A stretch of 64,000 bases of DNA, from contig NZ_JBAFWZ010000012.1 of the NCBI RefSeq assembly GCF_036662795.1, forward strand, positions 45,804 through 109,803, read 5' to 3'. Source of the stretch: Lysinibacillus_B sp036662795. Lineage in GTDB: Bacteria > Bacillota > Bacilli > Bacillales_A > Planococcaceae. Made by a program: the position numbers and the translations under genes. The notes beneath the pieces are model-generated. The model worked only from the letters and a program-made list of their open reading frames with translations, made no database searches and had not been told where the DNA came from. The first letter of the stretch is position 1, and every line of letters begins with the position of its first letter. Below are positions 8,333 to 15,601 of the stretch, piece by piece.

Positions 8333-8420
8333 TTCATAGTCAGACTGTCAAAAAATTTCAGTCTGTCTATGATAATTTATTTTTAATGTTATCGGATTCA
8401 AGCCGACAGACAGATATTGA

Positions 8421-8445
8421 GTGGGAGGGGCAACCCAATTACCAC
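8421..8445 (+). promoter_or_regulatory. Putative L1-binding site in the rplK leader
   Basis: GTGGGAGG at the 5' side and ACCAC at the 3' side can pair as GTGG/CCAC around an internal purine-rich loop, the arrangement of the L1-binding motif shared by 23S rRNA and the L11-L1 mRNA. The same GTGGGAGG...ACCAC pattern recurs at 8976-9002 before rplA. Binding of L1 is inferred from known autoregulation of L11-L1 operons. Confidence 0.5.
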
Positions 8446-8471
8446 ATCACGGACTTAAGGAGGTGTGTCTC

Positions 8472-8897
8472 GTGGCTAAAAAAGTTATTAAAGTTGTAAA
8501 ACTTCAAATTCCTGCTGGTAAAGCTAATCCAGCTCCACCGGTTGGTCCTGCACTAGGTCAAGCAGGTGTTAACATCATGGGATTCTGTAAGGAATTCAAC
8601 GCTCGTACTGCTGATCAAGCTGGTCTAATCATTCCGGTTGAGATTTCAGTATTCGAAGATCGTTCATTCACTTTTATTACGAAAACTCCACCGGCTGCAG
8701 TTCTACTTAAAGTAGCTGCTGGTATCCAATCTGGATCTGGTGAACCAAACCGTAAAAAAGTTGCAACGGTTAAACGTGATAAAGTTCGCGAAATCGCTGA
8801 ACAAAAAATGCCTGACCTTAACGCTGCTTCAGTTGAAGCTGCTATGTTAATGGTTGAAGGTACTGCACGAAGCATGGGTATTGTTATCGAAGACTAA
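8472..8897 (+). CDS. rplK: 50S ribosomal protein L11
   Basis: Part of the GTPase-associated centre with 23S rRNA helices 43/44; needed for RelA/Rel stimulation. N-terminal KLQIPAGKANPAPPVGPALG with the flexible PPVGPALGQ loop, C-terminal rRNA-binding domain with VEGTARSMGI at the end. GTG at 8472 after AAGGAGGTG gives 141 residues, the family length; upstream in-frame starts would run through the leader. Confidence 0.97.
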   Translation: MAKKVIKVVKLQIPAGKANPAPPVGPALGQAGVNIMGFCKEFNARTADQAGLIIPVEISVFEDRSFTFITKTPPAAVLLKVAAGIQSGSGEPNRKKVATVKRDKVREIAEQKMPDLNAASVEAAMLMVEGTARSMGIVIED

Positions 8898-8934
8898 TCC
8901 CATCTTCAAGACTTGATGATGCATTTGTTTTTGG

Positions 8935-8974
8935 AAGGTTGCTGCGCTCTTTTTAGAGCTGCGCAACCTTTATT
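8935..8974 (+). terminator. Hairpin between rplK and rplA (possible attenuator)
   Basis: AAGGTTGC (8935-8942) pairs perfectly with GCAACCTT (8963-8970), with further pairing of GCTC with GAGC inside. Only TATT follows, so termination would be weak; it may instead stabilise the mRNA or set the L11:L1 ratio. Confidence 0.45.
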
Positions 8975-8975
8975 C

Positions 8976-9002
8976 GTGGGAGGTTCATTCCGCTATAACC
9001 AC
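8976..9002 (+). promoter_or_regulatory. Second putative L1-binding site, before rplA
   Basis: GTGGGAGG (8976-8983) and ACCAC (8998-9002) repeat the pattern in the rplK leader. It ends 5 bases before the rplA Shine-Dalgarno AAGGAGG, so bound L1 could block its own translation. Inferred from sequence pattern and family knowledge. Confidence 0.5.
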
Positions 9003-9022
9003 AATCAAGGAGGAAATTAACA

Positions 9023-9721
9023 ATGGCTAAAAAAGGTAAAAAACTTCAAGAGGCGGTTAAGTTAGTAGACCGCGCTAAATTATATGAAGCAGCAGAAGCA
9101 ATCGCTCTTGCTCAAAAAACAAGCACAGTAAACTTCGATGCAACTGTAGAAGTAGCTTTCAAATTAGGAATCGATACTCGTAAAAACGACCAACAAATCC
9201 GTGGTGCAGTAGTGCTTCCAAACGGTACTGGTAAAACTCAACGTGTATTAGTTTTCGCTAAAGGTGAAAAACTTAAAGAAGCAGAAGCTGCTGGTGCTGA
9301 CTATGTTGGCGATGCAGAGTACATCCAAAAGATCCAACAAGGTTGGTTCGACTTCGATGTAATCGTTGCAACTCCAGATATGATGGGTGAAGTTGGTAAA
9401 CTTGGTCGTGTATTAGGACCTAAAGGTTTAATGCCAAACCCTAAAACTGGTACAGTTACTTTTGACGTAACAAAAGCTATCGAAGAAATCAAAGCTGGTA
9501 AAGTAGAATACCGTGCTGACAAAGCTGGTATCATCCACGCTCCAATCGGTAAAGTTTCTTTCGAGACAGAAAAATTAGTAGAAAACTTCTTAACAGTATT
9601 CGATGTAGTGCAAAAAGCTAAACCTGCTGCAGCGAAAGGTACTTACATGAAGTCTGTAAATATTACAACTACAATGGGCCCAGCTGTTAAAGTTGACGCT
9701 TCTGCTGTTGTTGTTAAATAA
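9023..9721 (+). CDS. rplA: 50S ribosomal protein L1
   Basis: Builds the L1 stalk that moves E-site tRNA; also a translational repressor of its own operon. 232 residues, family length. Domain I at both termini flanks domain II, which carries GRVLGPKGLMPNPKTGTV and the IEEIKAGKVEYRADK segment. AAGGAGG precedes the ATG. Confidence 0.97.
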   Translation: MAKKGKKLQEAVKLVDRAKLYEAAEAIALAQKTSTVNFDATVEVAFKLGIDTRKNDQQIRGAVVLPNGTGKTQRVLVFAKGEKLKEAEAAGADYVGDAEYIQKIQQGWFDFDVIVATPDMMGEVGKLGRVLGPKGLMPNPKTGTVTFDVTKAIEEIKAGKVEYRADKAGIIHAPIGKVSFETEKLVENFLTVFDVVQKAKPAAAKGTYMKSVNITTTMGPAVKVDASAVVVK

Positions 9722-9736
9722 TATTAATTAATTCAG

Positions 9737-9765
9737 TTGACAACACTCCGCTTACTTGGTAAGAT
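9737..9765 (+). promoter_or_regulatory. Promoter for rplJ-rplL
   Basis: TTGACA at 9737-9742, exact 17-base spacer, TAAGAT at 9760-9765. It begins 16 bases after rplA and precedes the L10 leader. Confidence 0.75.
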
Positions 9766-9771
9766 GGTTGC

Positions 9772-9913
9772 TGTTGTGAATCATCCATTTGTACCGTAGA
9801 CAGTAGGAGTGACTTGTCACTTAATGATCCTACCGAGGACATCGGAATTCGGATTCTTTTTAAGATGATGACTTTCAGCCTCTATGTCTACTTGATATAG
9901 AGGCTTTTCTTTT
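9772..9913 (+). promoter_or_regulatory. L10 leader RNA (L10-L12 autoregulation)
   Basis: Leader upstream of rplJ in which the L10(L12)4 complex binds. The core CCGTAGACAGTAGG (9794-9807) and CCTACCGAGG (9829-9838) form the conserved kink-containing stem of the Firmicute L10 leader. A terminator closes it: GCCTCTAT (9878-9885) pairs with ATAGAGGC (9897-9904) before TTTTCTTTT. Excess L10-L12 is expected to favour termination. Confidence 0.88.
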
Positions 9914-9954
9914 GTCGGTATAAATGACTCATTCTAATAGGAGGTGTCATCAAG

Positions 9955-10455
9955 ATGAGCAAAGCAATTGAAACTAAACAAGTTCAAGTACAAGAAATCG
10001 CTGATAAATTCTCTGCTGCTGCATCTGTAGTAGTAGTTGACTACCGCGGTTTAAACGTTGCTCAAGTTACAGAATTACGTAAACAACTTCGTGAAGCTGG
10101 TGTTGAGTTCAAAGTTTATAAAAACACTTTAACTCGTCGTGCAGCTGAAATCGCTGGTGTTGAAGCTATCAACGAATTCTTAACTGGTCCAAATGCTGTT
10201 GCGTTCTCAAATGAAGACGTAGTAGCTCCAGCAAAAATTATTAACGAATTCGCTAAGAAAAACGAAGCGTTAGAAATTAAAGCTGGTATCATCGAAGGTA
10301 CTTTTGCATCTGTTGAAGACGTTAAAGCTCTTGCAGAACTTCCATCACGCGAAGGTCTACTATCTATGCTTTTATCTGTACTTCAAGCTCCAGTGCGCAA
10401 CTTCGCACTTGCAACAAAAGCTGTTGCAGAACAAAAAGAAGAGCAAGGCGCATAA
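9955..10455 (+). CDS. rplJ: 50S ribosomal protein L10
   Basis: Base of the ribosomal stalk; its C-terminal helix holds L7/L12 dimers. VVVDYRGLNVAQVTELRKQLR is the conserved N-terminal rRNA-binding part. 166 residues. ATG at 9955 follows AGGAGGTGTC. Co-transcribed with rplL, 76 bases downstream, with no terminator between them. Confidence 0.97.
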   Translation: MSKAIETKQVQVQEIADKFSAAASVVVVDYRGLNVAQVTELRKQLREAGVEFKVYKNTLTRRAAEIAGVEAINEFLTGPNAVAFSNEDVVAPAKIINEFAKKNEALEIKAGIIEGTFASVEDVKALAELPSREGLLSMLLSVLQAPVRNFALATKAVAEQKEEQGA

Positions 10456-10531
10456 TTTTCGCCCCAAAACTTCACCAAACGGCTTAGCGGCCTAAAAACA
10501 ATAAAATAACATTCCATAGGAGGAAATTAAA

Positions 10532-10894
10532 ATGAACAAAGAGCAAATCTTAGAAGCTATCAAAGCTATGACAGTTCTTGAGTTAAACGATTTAGTAAAA
10601 GCAATCGAAGAAGAATTCGGTGTAACAGCAGCTGCTCCTGTAGCTGTAGTTGCTGGTGGTGCTGCAGGCGCTGCTGAAGAAAAAACTGAGTTTGACGTAG
10701 TATTAGCATCTGCTGGTGCAGAAAAAATCAAAGTAATCAAAGTGGTACGCGAAATCACTGGTCTTGGCTTAAAAGAAGCTAAAGAAGTAGTAGATAACGC
10801 TCCTAAAGCTCTTAAAGAAGGCGCTTCTAAAGATGAGGCTGAAGAAATCAAAGCTAAACTTGAAGAAGTTGGCGCAACTGTAGAAGTTAAGTAA
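10532..10894 (+). CDS. rplL: 50S ribosomal protein L7/L12
   Basis: Stalk protein, present in multiple copies, that recruits and activates translational GTPases. N-terminal dimerisation domain (residues 1-30), Ala/Gly-rich hinge (AAAPVAVVAGGAAGAAE) and globular C-terminal domain (KIKVIKVVREITGLGLKEAK). 120 residues. AGGAGG precedes the ATG. Confidence 0.97.
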   Translation: MNKEQILEAIKAMTVLELNDLVKAIEEEFGVTAAAPVAVVAGGAAGAAEEKTEFDVVLASAGAEKIKVIKVVREITGLGLKEAKEVVDNAPKALKEGASKDEAEEIKAKLEEVGATVEVK

Positions 10895-10917
10895 TTTTAC
10901 TGACTCTATAAATACGG

Positions 10918-10950
10918 AAAGCTCGTCAATATGACGGGCTTTTCTTCTTT
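10918..10950 (+). terminator. Terminator after rplL
   Basis: AAAGCTCGTCA (10918-10928) pairs with TGACGGGCTTT (10932-10942) with one G-T pair, followed by a T-rich tract. Confidence 0.8.
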
Positions 10951-11024
10951 ATAAGAGGTTTTAAATTTGGATTTCAGTAGCACAATGACAATGTGATCAC
11001 CCATATAGATTGGAGGCGTGTATT

Positions 11025-11624
11025 ATGTCTGAACATTATTATTCAAATAAGCCTCAAACGGAAAGTAAACCACGCCAATGGAAATTTACTTTACTCGGAT
11101 CCTCTTTTTTATTCGAAACGGATGCAGGAGTATTTAGTAAAAGCGAAGTAGATTTTGGATCCCGTGTATTAATCGATGCTTTTGAAATGCCAAAAGTAGA
11201 AGGTGATATACTTGATGTGGGCTGCGGCTACGGACCGATTGGGTTATCGATTGCTAAAGCAAATCAGGAGCGTTTTGTGCACATGGTAGATATTAATACA
11301 CGTGCTATTGCGCTTGCTGTGAAAAATGCGCAAGTAAACGGGGTTCAAAATGTACGTATTTTTGAAAGTGATGGGCTTGCTGCTGTAGGAGATATAAAAG
11401 CTGCTGCAATTTTGACGAACCCACCAATCCGTGCTGGTAAAGAAACGATTTTTAAATTCTATGATGATTCGTTTGGAAAGCTAGTAGAAGGTGGCGAACT
11501 ATGGGTTGTCATTCAAAAAAAGCAAGGTGCACCATCGACGGTAAGTCATTTAGAGGAAAAGTTTTCAGAGGTTGATGTTGTTGAAAAGAAAAAAGGGTAT
11601 TGGATTATCCGTGCAAGAAAATAA
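11025..11624 (+). CDS. Class I SAM-dependent methyltransferase, RsmC-like (YbxB)
   Basis: Probable rRNA guanine-N2 methyltransferase. A Rossmann SAM-binding domain is seen in LDVGCGYGPIGLSIAK, and the catalytic NPPI motif typical of RsmC/RlmG enzymes appears in LTNPPIRAGK. 199 residues corresponds to YbxB of B. subtilis, which holds the same place between rplL and rpoB; it lacks the N-terminal domain of E. coli RsmC. ATG at 11025 is 8 bases after GGAGG; an in-frame TTG at 11010 precedes the binding site. Substrate (16S G1207) is by homology only. Confidence 0.85.
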   Translation: MSEHYYSNKPQTESKPRQWKFTLLGSSFLFETDAGVFSKSEVDFGSRVLIDAFEMPKVEGDILDVGCGYGPIGLSIAKANQERFVHMVDINTRAIALAVKNAQVNGVQNVRIFESDGLAAVGDIKAAAILTNPPIRAGKETIFKFYDDSFGKLVEGGELWVVIQKKQGAPSTVSHLEEKFSEVDVVEKKKGYWIIRARK

Positions 11625-11648
11625 CTAACCTTCTGTGAAAAGATTGAC

Positions 11649-11677
11649 TTGACAAATTGAGTATGATAACATAATAA
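11649..11677 (+). promoter_or_regulatory. Promoter for rpoB
   Basis: TTGACA at 11649-11654 with TAATAA at 11672-11677 after 17 bases. This gives an untranslated leader of about 190 bases that contains a terminator-like hairpin. Confidence 0.6.
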
Positions 11678-11770
11678 AATGCAAAATTATTATTTTGAAG
11701 AAGTGTGCCCTTTTGTATTAAAAAGTAGGTTTTAAGGGTAGACTGCTCAAAAATAAGTTTAGTTTAACCG

Positions 11771-11811
11771 AAAATGAGATCAAACCTGCGTCTCGTTTTC
11801 TTTTTGTCTTT
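11771..11811 (+). terminator. Terminator-like hairpin in the rpoB leader
   Basis: AAAATGAGA (11771-11779) pairs with TCTCGTTTT (11791-11799), one G-T pair, then CTTTTTGTCTTT. It lies between the promoter and the rpoB start and is a candidate attenuator. Confidence 0.6.
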
Positions 11812-11877
11812 CGAAATCATACACTATTTGGATGATTTTGCAAAGACCTATTATCGCTTTATTGAGGGGTGAATGAG

Positions 11878-14800
11878 TTGACAGGTCAACTAGTTCAGTA
11901 CGGACAACACCGCCAGCGTAGAAGTTTTGCGCGTATTAATGAGGTGCTAGAGCTTCCGAATTTAATTGAGATTCAAACAGCATCTTATGAGTGGTTCCTT
12001 GAAGAAGGATTGCGCGAAATGTTCCACGACATTTCTCCAATCGAAGATTTTACAGGTAATCTTTCACTTGAGTTCGTCGACTATACATTAGGTGATCCTA
12101 AATATGATGTCGATGAGTGTAAAGAACGTGACGTAACTTATGCTGCGCCATTACGCGTAAAAGTGCGTTTACACAACAAAGAAACAGATGAAGTAAAAGA
12201 GCAAGATGTATTTATGGGTGATTTCCCATTAATGACAGAAACAGGTACGTTTATTATTAACGGTGCCGAGCGCGTTATCGTTTCACAGTTAGTTCGTTCT
12301 CCAAGTGTTTACTTCCATGATAAAACGGACAAAAACGGCAAAAAAGGCTTCGGTGCTACAGTTATTCCAAACCGTGGTGCTTGGCTTGAGTATGAAACAG
12401 ATGCAAAGGATGTTGTATATGTACGTATCGATCGTACACGTAAACTACCAGTAACTGTTCTTTTACGTGCCTTAGGTTTTGGTTCCGATCAAGAAATCAT
12501 CGATATTATCGGTGACAATGAGTATTTACGTAATACGCTTGAAAAGGATAATACAGAAAGCACTGAAAAAGCGCTTCTAGAAATCTACGAGCGTTTACGT
12601 CCAGGCGAGCCGCCGACAGTTGAAAGTGCGAAAAGCTTATTATATTCACGTTTCTTCGATGCAAAACGCTATGATTTAGCGAATGTAGGTCGTTATAAAA
12701 TGAATAAAAAGCTGCACATTAAAAATCGTTTATTCAACCAAACGATTGCAGAAACTTTAGCGGATCCTGAAACAGGCGAAATTTTAGTTGAAAAAGGTGC
12801 GTTAATCGACCGCCGTACACTTGATAAATTAATCCCTTATTTAGAGAAAGGTATTGGTTTCCGTACTTTATCTCAAGTAGGTGGTGTACTTGAGGACGAT
12901 ATTACAATTCAATCAATTAAAATCTATGCACCAAATGACGAAGCGCAAAAAGAAATCAATGTAATTTCTAATGCGTATATTGACGAAGAAGTGAAAAATA
13001 TTACACCAGCTGATGTACTATCTTCTGTATCATACTTCTTCAATCTGTTATATGGTGTTGGGAATACGGATGATATCGACCATTTAGGTAATCGTCGTTT
13101 ACGTTCTGTTGGTGAGCTTCTGCAAAACCAATTCCGTATCGGTTTATCTCGTATGGAGCGTGTAGTACGTGAGCGTATGTCTATTAACGACACAGCTGCC
13201 ATCGTACCACAGCAGTTAATTAATATCCGTCCGGTTATTGCGTCAATTAAAGAGTTCTTTGGTAGCTCACAGTTATCGCAGTTCATGGACCAAACAAACC
13301 CGTTAGCGGAATTAACGCATAAGCGTCGTCTATCTGCATTAGGACCAGGTGGTTTAACACGTGAGCGTGCTGGTATGGAAGTACGTGACGTTCACTATTC
13401 TCACTACGGTCGTATGTGTCCGATCGAAACGCCTGAGGGACCGAACATCGGGCTAATTAACTCACTTTCATCGTTTGCCAAAGTAAACAAATTTGGCTTC
13501 ATTGAAACGCCATATCGTCGAGTTGATCCTGAAACGAGTCAAGTAACAGAGCAAATCGATTACTTAACTGCTGACGAAGAAGATAACTATGTAGTAGCGC
13601 AAGCGAACTCAGTGTTAAATGAAGACCGTTCATTTGCTAATGAAGAGGTTGTAGGTCGTTTCCGAGGCGACAACACAGTATTCAAGCGTGAAGTAATTGA
13701 CTACATGGACGTATCTCCGAAGCAAGTCGTATCAGCTGCAACAGCATGTATTCCGTTCCTAGAAAATGATGACTCTAACCGTGCATTAATGGGAGCAAAC
13801 ATGCAACGTCAAGCGGTTCCATTATTAAATCCTGAAGCACCATTTGTAGGTACAGGTATGGAGCACGTTGACGCCCGTGATTCTGGTGCTGCAGTCGTTG
13901 CGAAGTTTGATGGTATTGTTGAGCATGTTGAAGCGCGTTCAATCCACGTCCGTCGTATCGAAGTAGTAGATGGTAAAGAGGTTAAAGGCGATTTAACGAA
14001 ATATAAATTACAAAAGTTTATTCGTTCAAACCAAGGTACTTCATATAACCAACGTCCAATCGTAAAAGTTGGCGATCGTGTAAAACCACGTGATATTTTA
14101 GCTGATGGTCCTTCTATGGAGAGCGGCGAATTAGCACTTGGTCGAAACGTACTTGTTGCGTTCATGACATGGGACGGCTTCAACTACGAGGATGCAGTTA
14201 TTATGAGTGAGCGCCTTGTAAAAGACGATGTATATACTTCTGTTCATATTGAAGAATATGAATCTGAGTCTCGTGATACAAAGTTAGGACCTGAAGAAAT
14301 TACGCGTGACATTCCAAACGTAGGGGAAGATGCGCTTCGTAACTTAGACGAACGCGGAATCATCCGTATCGGTGCGGAAGTACGTGACGGTGATATCTTA
14401 GTCGGTAAAGTAACGCCAAAAGGGGTTACAGAATTAACAGCTGAAGAACGTTTATTACATGCAATCTTTGGTGAGAAGGCACGTGAAGTACGTGATACTT
14501 CATTACGCGTTCCACACGGTGCAGGTGGTATCGTTCTCGATGTAAAAGTATTCAACCGTGAAGATGGCGATGAATTACCACCAGGTGTTAACCAATTAGT
14601 TCGTGCTTACATTGTTCAAAAACGTAAAATCCGCGTTGGGGACAAAATGGCCGGACGACATGGTAACAAAGGGGTTATCTCGCGTATCTTACCAGAAGAA
14701 GATATGCCATATATGCCAGATGGCACACCAGTTGACATTATGTTAAACCCACTTGGGGTACCTTCTCGTATGAACATCGGACAAGTTTTAGAGCTTCACT

Positions 14801-15432
14801 TAGGTATGGCTGCTCGTTATTTAGGCGAGTACATGGCTACACCAGTATTTGATGGCGCAAACGAAGAAGATGTTTGGGATACAATGGAAGAATCTGGTAT
14901 GAACCGTGATGGTAAGACAATTCTTTATGATGGACGTTCAGGTGAGCCATTTGATAACCGTGTATCTGTTGGTGTCATGTATATGATTAAACTTGCTCAC
15001 ATGGTTGATGATAAGCTTCATGCACGTTCAACTGGACCATACTCATTAGTAACGCAACAACCGCTTGGTGGTAAAGCACAATTCGGTGGTCAGCGCTTCG
15101 GTGAGATGGAGGTATGGGCACTTGAAGCCTATGGTGCTGCTTATACACTTCAAGAGATTTTAACTGTAAAATCCGATGATGTTGTAGGTCGTGTGAAAAC
15201 ATACGAAGCCATCGTAAAAGGTGAAAGTGTTCCAGAACCAGGTGTTCCAGAATCATTCAAAGTATTAATTAAAGAGCTTCAGTCTTTAGGTATGGATGTT
15301 AAAATGCTGACGATTAATGATGAAGAAGTAGAGCTTCGTGATCTTGATGAAGAAGAAGATCTTCAACCAGCAGATGCATTAAACATTGCACCAGTTAACT
15401 CAGAAGAAGACGCAGTAGAGTCTTTTGAGTAA
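11878..15432 (+). CDS. rpoB: RNA polymerase beta subunit
   Basis: Catalytic subunit of RNA polymerase with RpoC. 1184 residues from TTG at 11878, which follows GAGGGG at normal spacing and gives the family start (TGQLVQYGQHRQRRSFARI); a GTG at 11869 overlaps that binding site. The rifampicin region (about residues 460-492, with SSQLSQFMDQTNPLAELTHK) has wild-type residues, so rifampicin sensitivity is expected. Conserved GDKMAGRHGNKGV and the C-terminal GGQRFGEMEVWALEAYGA, which contacts beta', are present. The acidic C-terminal tail is like that of other Bacillales. Confidence 0.98.
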   Translation: MTGQLVQYGQHRQRRSFARINEVLELPNLIEIQTASYEWFLEEGLREMFHDISPIEDFTGNLSLEFVDYTLGDPKYDVDECKERDVTYAAPLRVKVRLHNKETDEVKEQDVFMGDFPLMTETGTFIINGAERVIVSQLVRSPSVYFHDKTDKNGKKGFGATVIPNRGAWLEYETDAKDVVYVRIDRTRKLPVTVLLRALGFGSDQEIIDIIGDNEYLRNTLEKDNTESTEKALLEIYERLRPGEPPTVESAKSLLYSRFFDAKRYDLANVGRYKMNKKLHIKNRLFNQTIAETLADPETGEILVEKGALIDRRTLDKLIPYLEKGIGFRTLSQVGGVLEDDITIQSIKIYAPNDEAQKEINVISNAYIDEEVKNITPADVLSSVSYFFNLLYGVGNTDDIDHLGNRRLRSVGELLQNQFRIGLSRMERVVRERMSINDTAAIVPQQLINIRPVIASIKEFFGSSQLSQFMDQTNPLAELTHKRRLSALGPGGLTRERAGMEVRDVHYSHYGRMCPIETPEGPNIGLINSLSSFAKVNKFGFIETPYRRVDPETSQVTEQIDYLTADEEDNYVVAQANSVLNEDRSFANEEVVGRFRGDNTVFKREVIDYMDVSPKQVVSAATACIPFLENDDSNRALMGANMQRQAVPLLNPEAPFVGTGMEHVDARDSGAAVVAKFDGIVEHVEARSIHVRRIEVVDGKEVKGDLTKYKLQKFIRSNQGTSYNQRPIVKVGDRVKPRDILADGPSMESGELALGRNVLVAFMTWDGFNYEDAVIMSERLVKDDVYTSVHIEEYESESRDTKLGPEEITRDIPNVGEDALRNLDERGIIRIGAEVRDGDILVGKVTPKGVTELTAEERLLHAIFGEKAREVRDTSLRVPHGAGGIVLDVKVFNREDGDELPPGVNQLVRAYIVQKRKIRVGDKMAGRHGNKGVISRILPEEDMPYMPDGTPVDIMLNPLGVPSRMNIGQVLELHLGMAARYLGEYMATPVFDGANEEDVWDTMEESGMNRDGKTILYDGRSGEPFDNRVSVGVMYMIKLAHMVDDKLHARSTGPYSLVTQQPLGGKAQFGGQRFGEMEVWALEAYGAAYTLQEILTVKSDDVVGRVKTYEAIVKGESVPEPGVPESFKVLIKELQSLGMDVKMLTINDEEVELRDLDEEEDLQPADALNIAPVNSEEDAVESFE

Positions 15433-15444
15433 CCTTTGAAACGA

Positions 15445-15477
15445 AAACGGGCAGGAAATTGCCCTGCCCGTTTTTTT
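15445..15477 (+). terminator. Strong terminator between rpoB and rpoC
   Basis: AAACGGGCAGG (15445-15455) pairs perfectly with CCTGCCCGTTT (15463-15473), followed by a T run. This is one of the strongest terminators in the window, yet it sits inside what is normally one rpoBC transcript. Confidence 0.9.
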
Positions 15478-15505
15478 ATAAGAATTTAAACGTAATTTTT
15501 AGTAG

Positions 15506-15539
15506 AAAAAGTTTAATCTATAAAGTTTAAACTTTTTTT
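15506..15539 (+). terminator. Second AT-rich terminator-like hairpin before rpoC
   Basis: AAAAAGTTTA (15506-15515) pairs with TAAACTTTTT (15528-15537), 12-base loop, in a T run. Weak stem but well-shaped; together with the hairpin at 15445 it makes a tandem. Confidence 0.45.
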
Positions 15540-15601
15540 GCGATGAATGTTGAGCTACGGAAAAGTCATTAAAGGACTTATACTAAAGGGAGGTAGGCTC
15601 C

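Noticed and set aside
10456..10531. Terminator or attenuator between rplJ and rplL
   Set aside because: No stable stem with a T tract is visible; a simple intergenic gap.
12924..13286. Long open frames on the opposite strand inside rpoB, rpoC and many ribosomal protein genes
   Set aside because: They mirror highly biased codons of the real genes, have no ribosome binding sites and no family resemblance.
13260..13350. Possible rifampicin-resistance change in rpoB
   Set aside because: The resistance region reads as wild type by eye (SSQLSQFMDQTNP, ELTHKRRLSALG).
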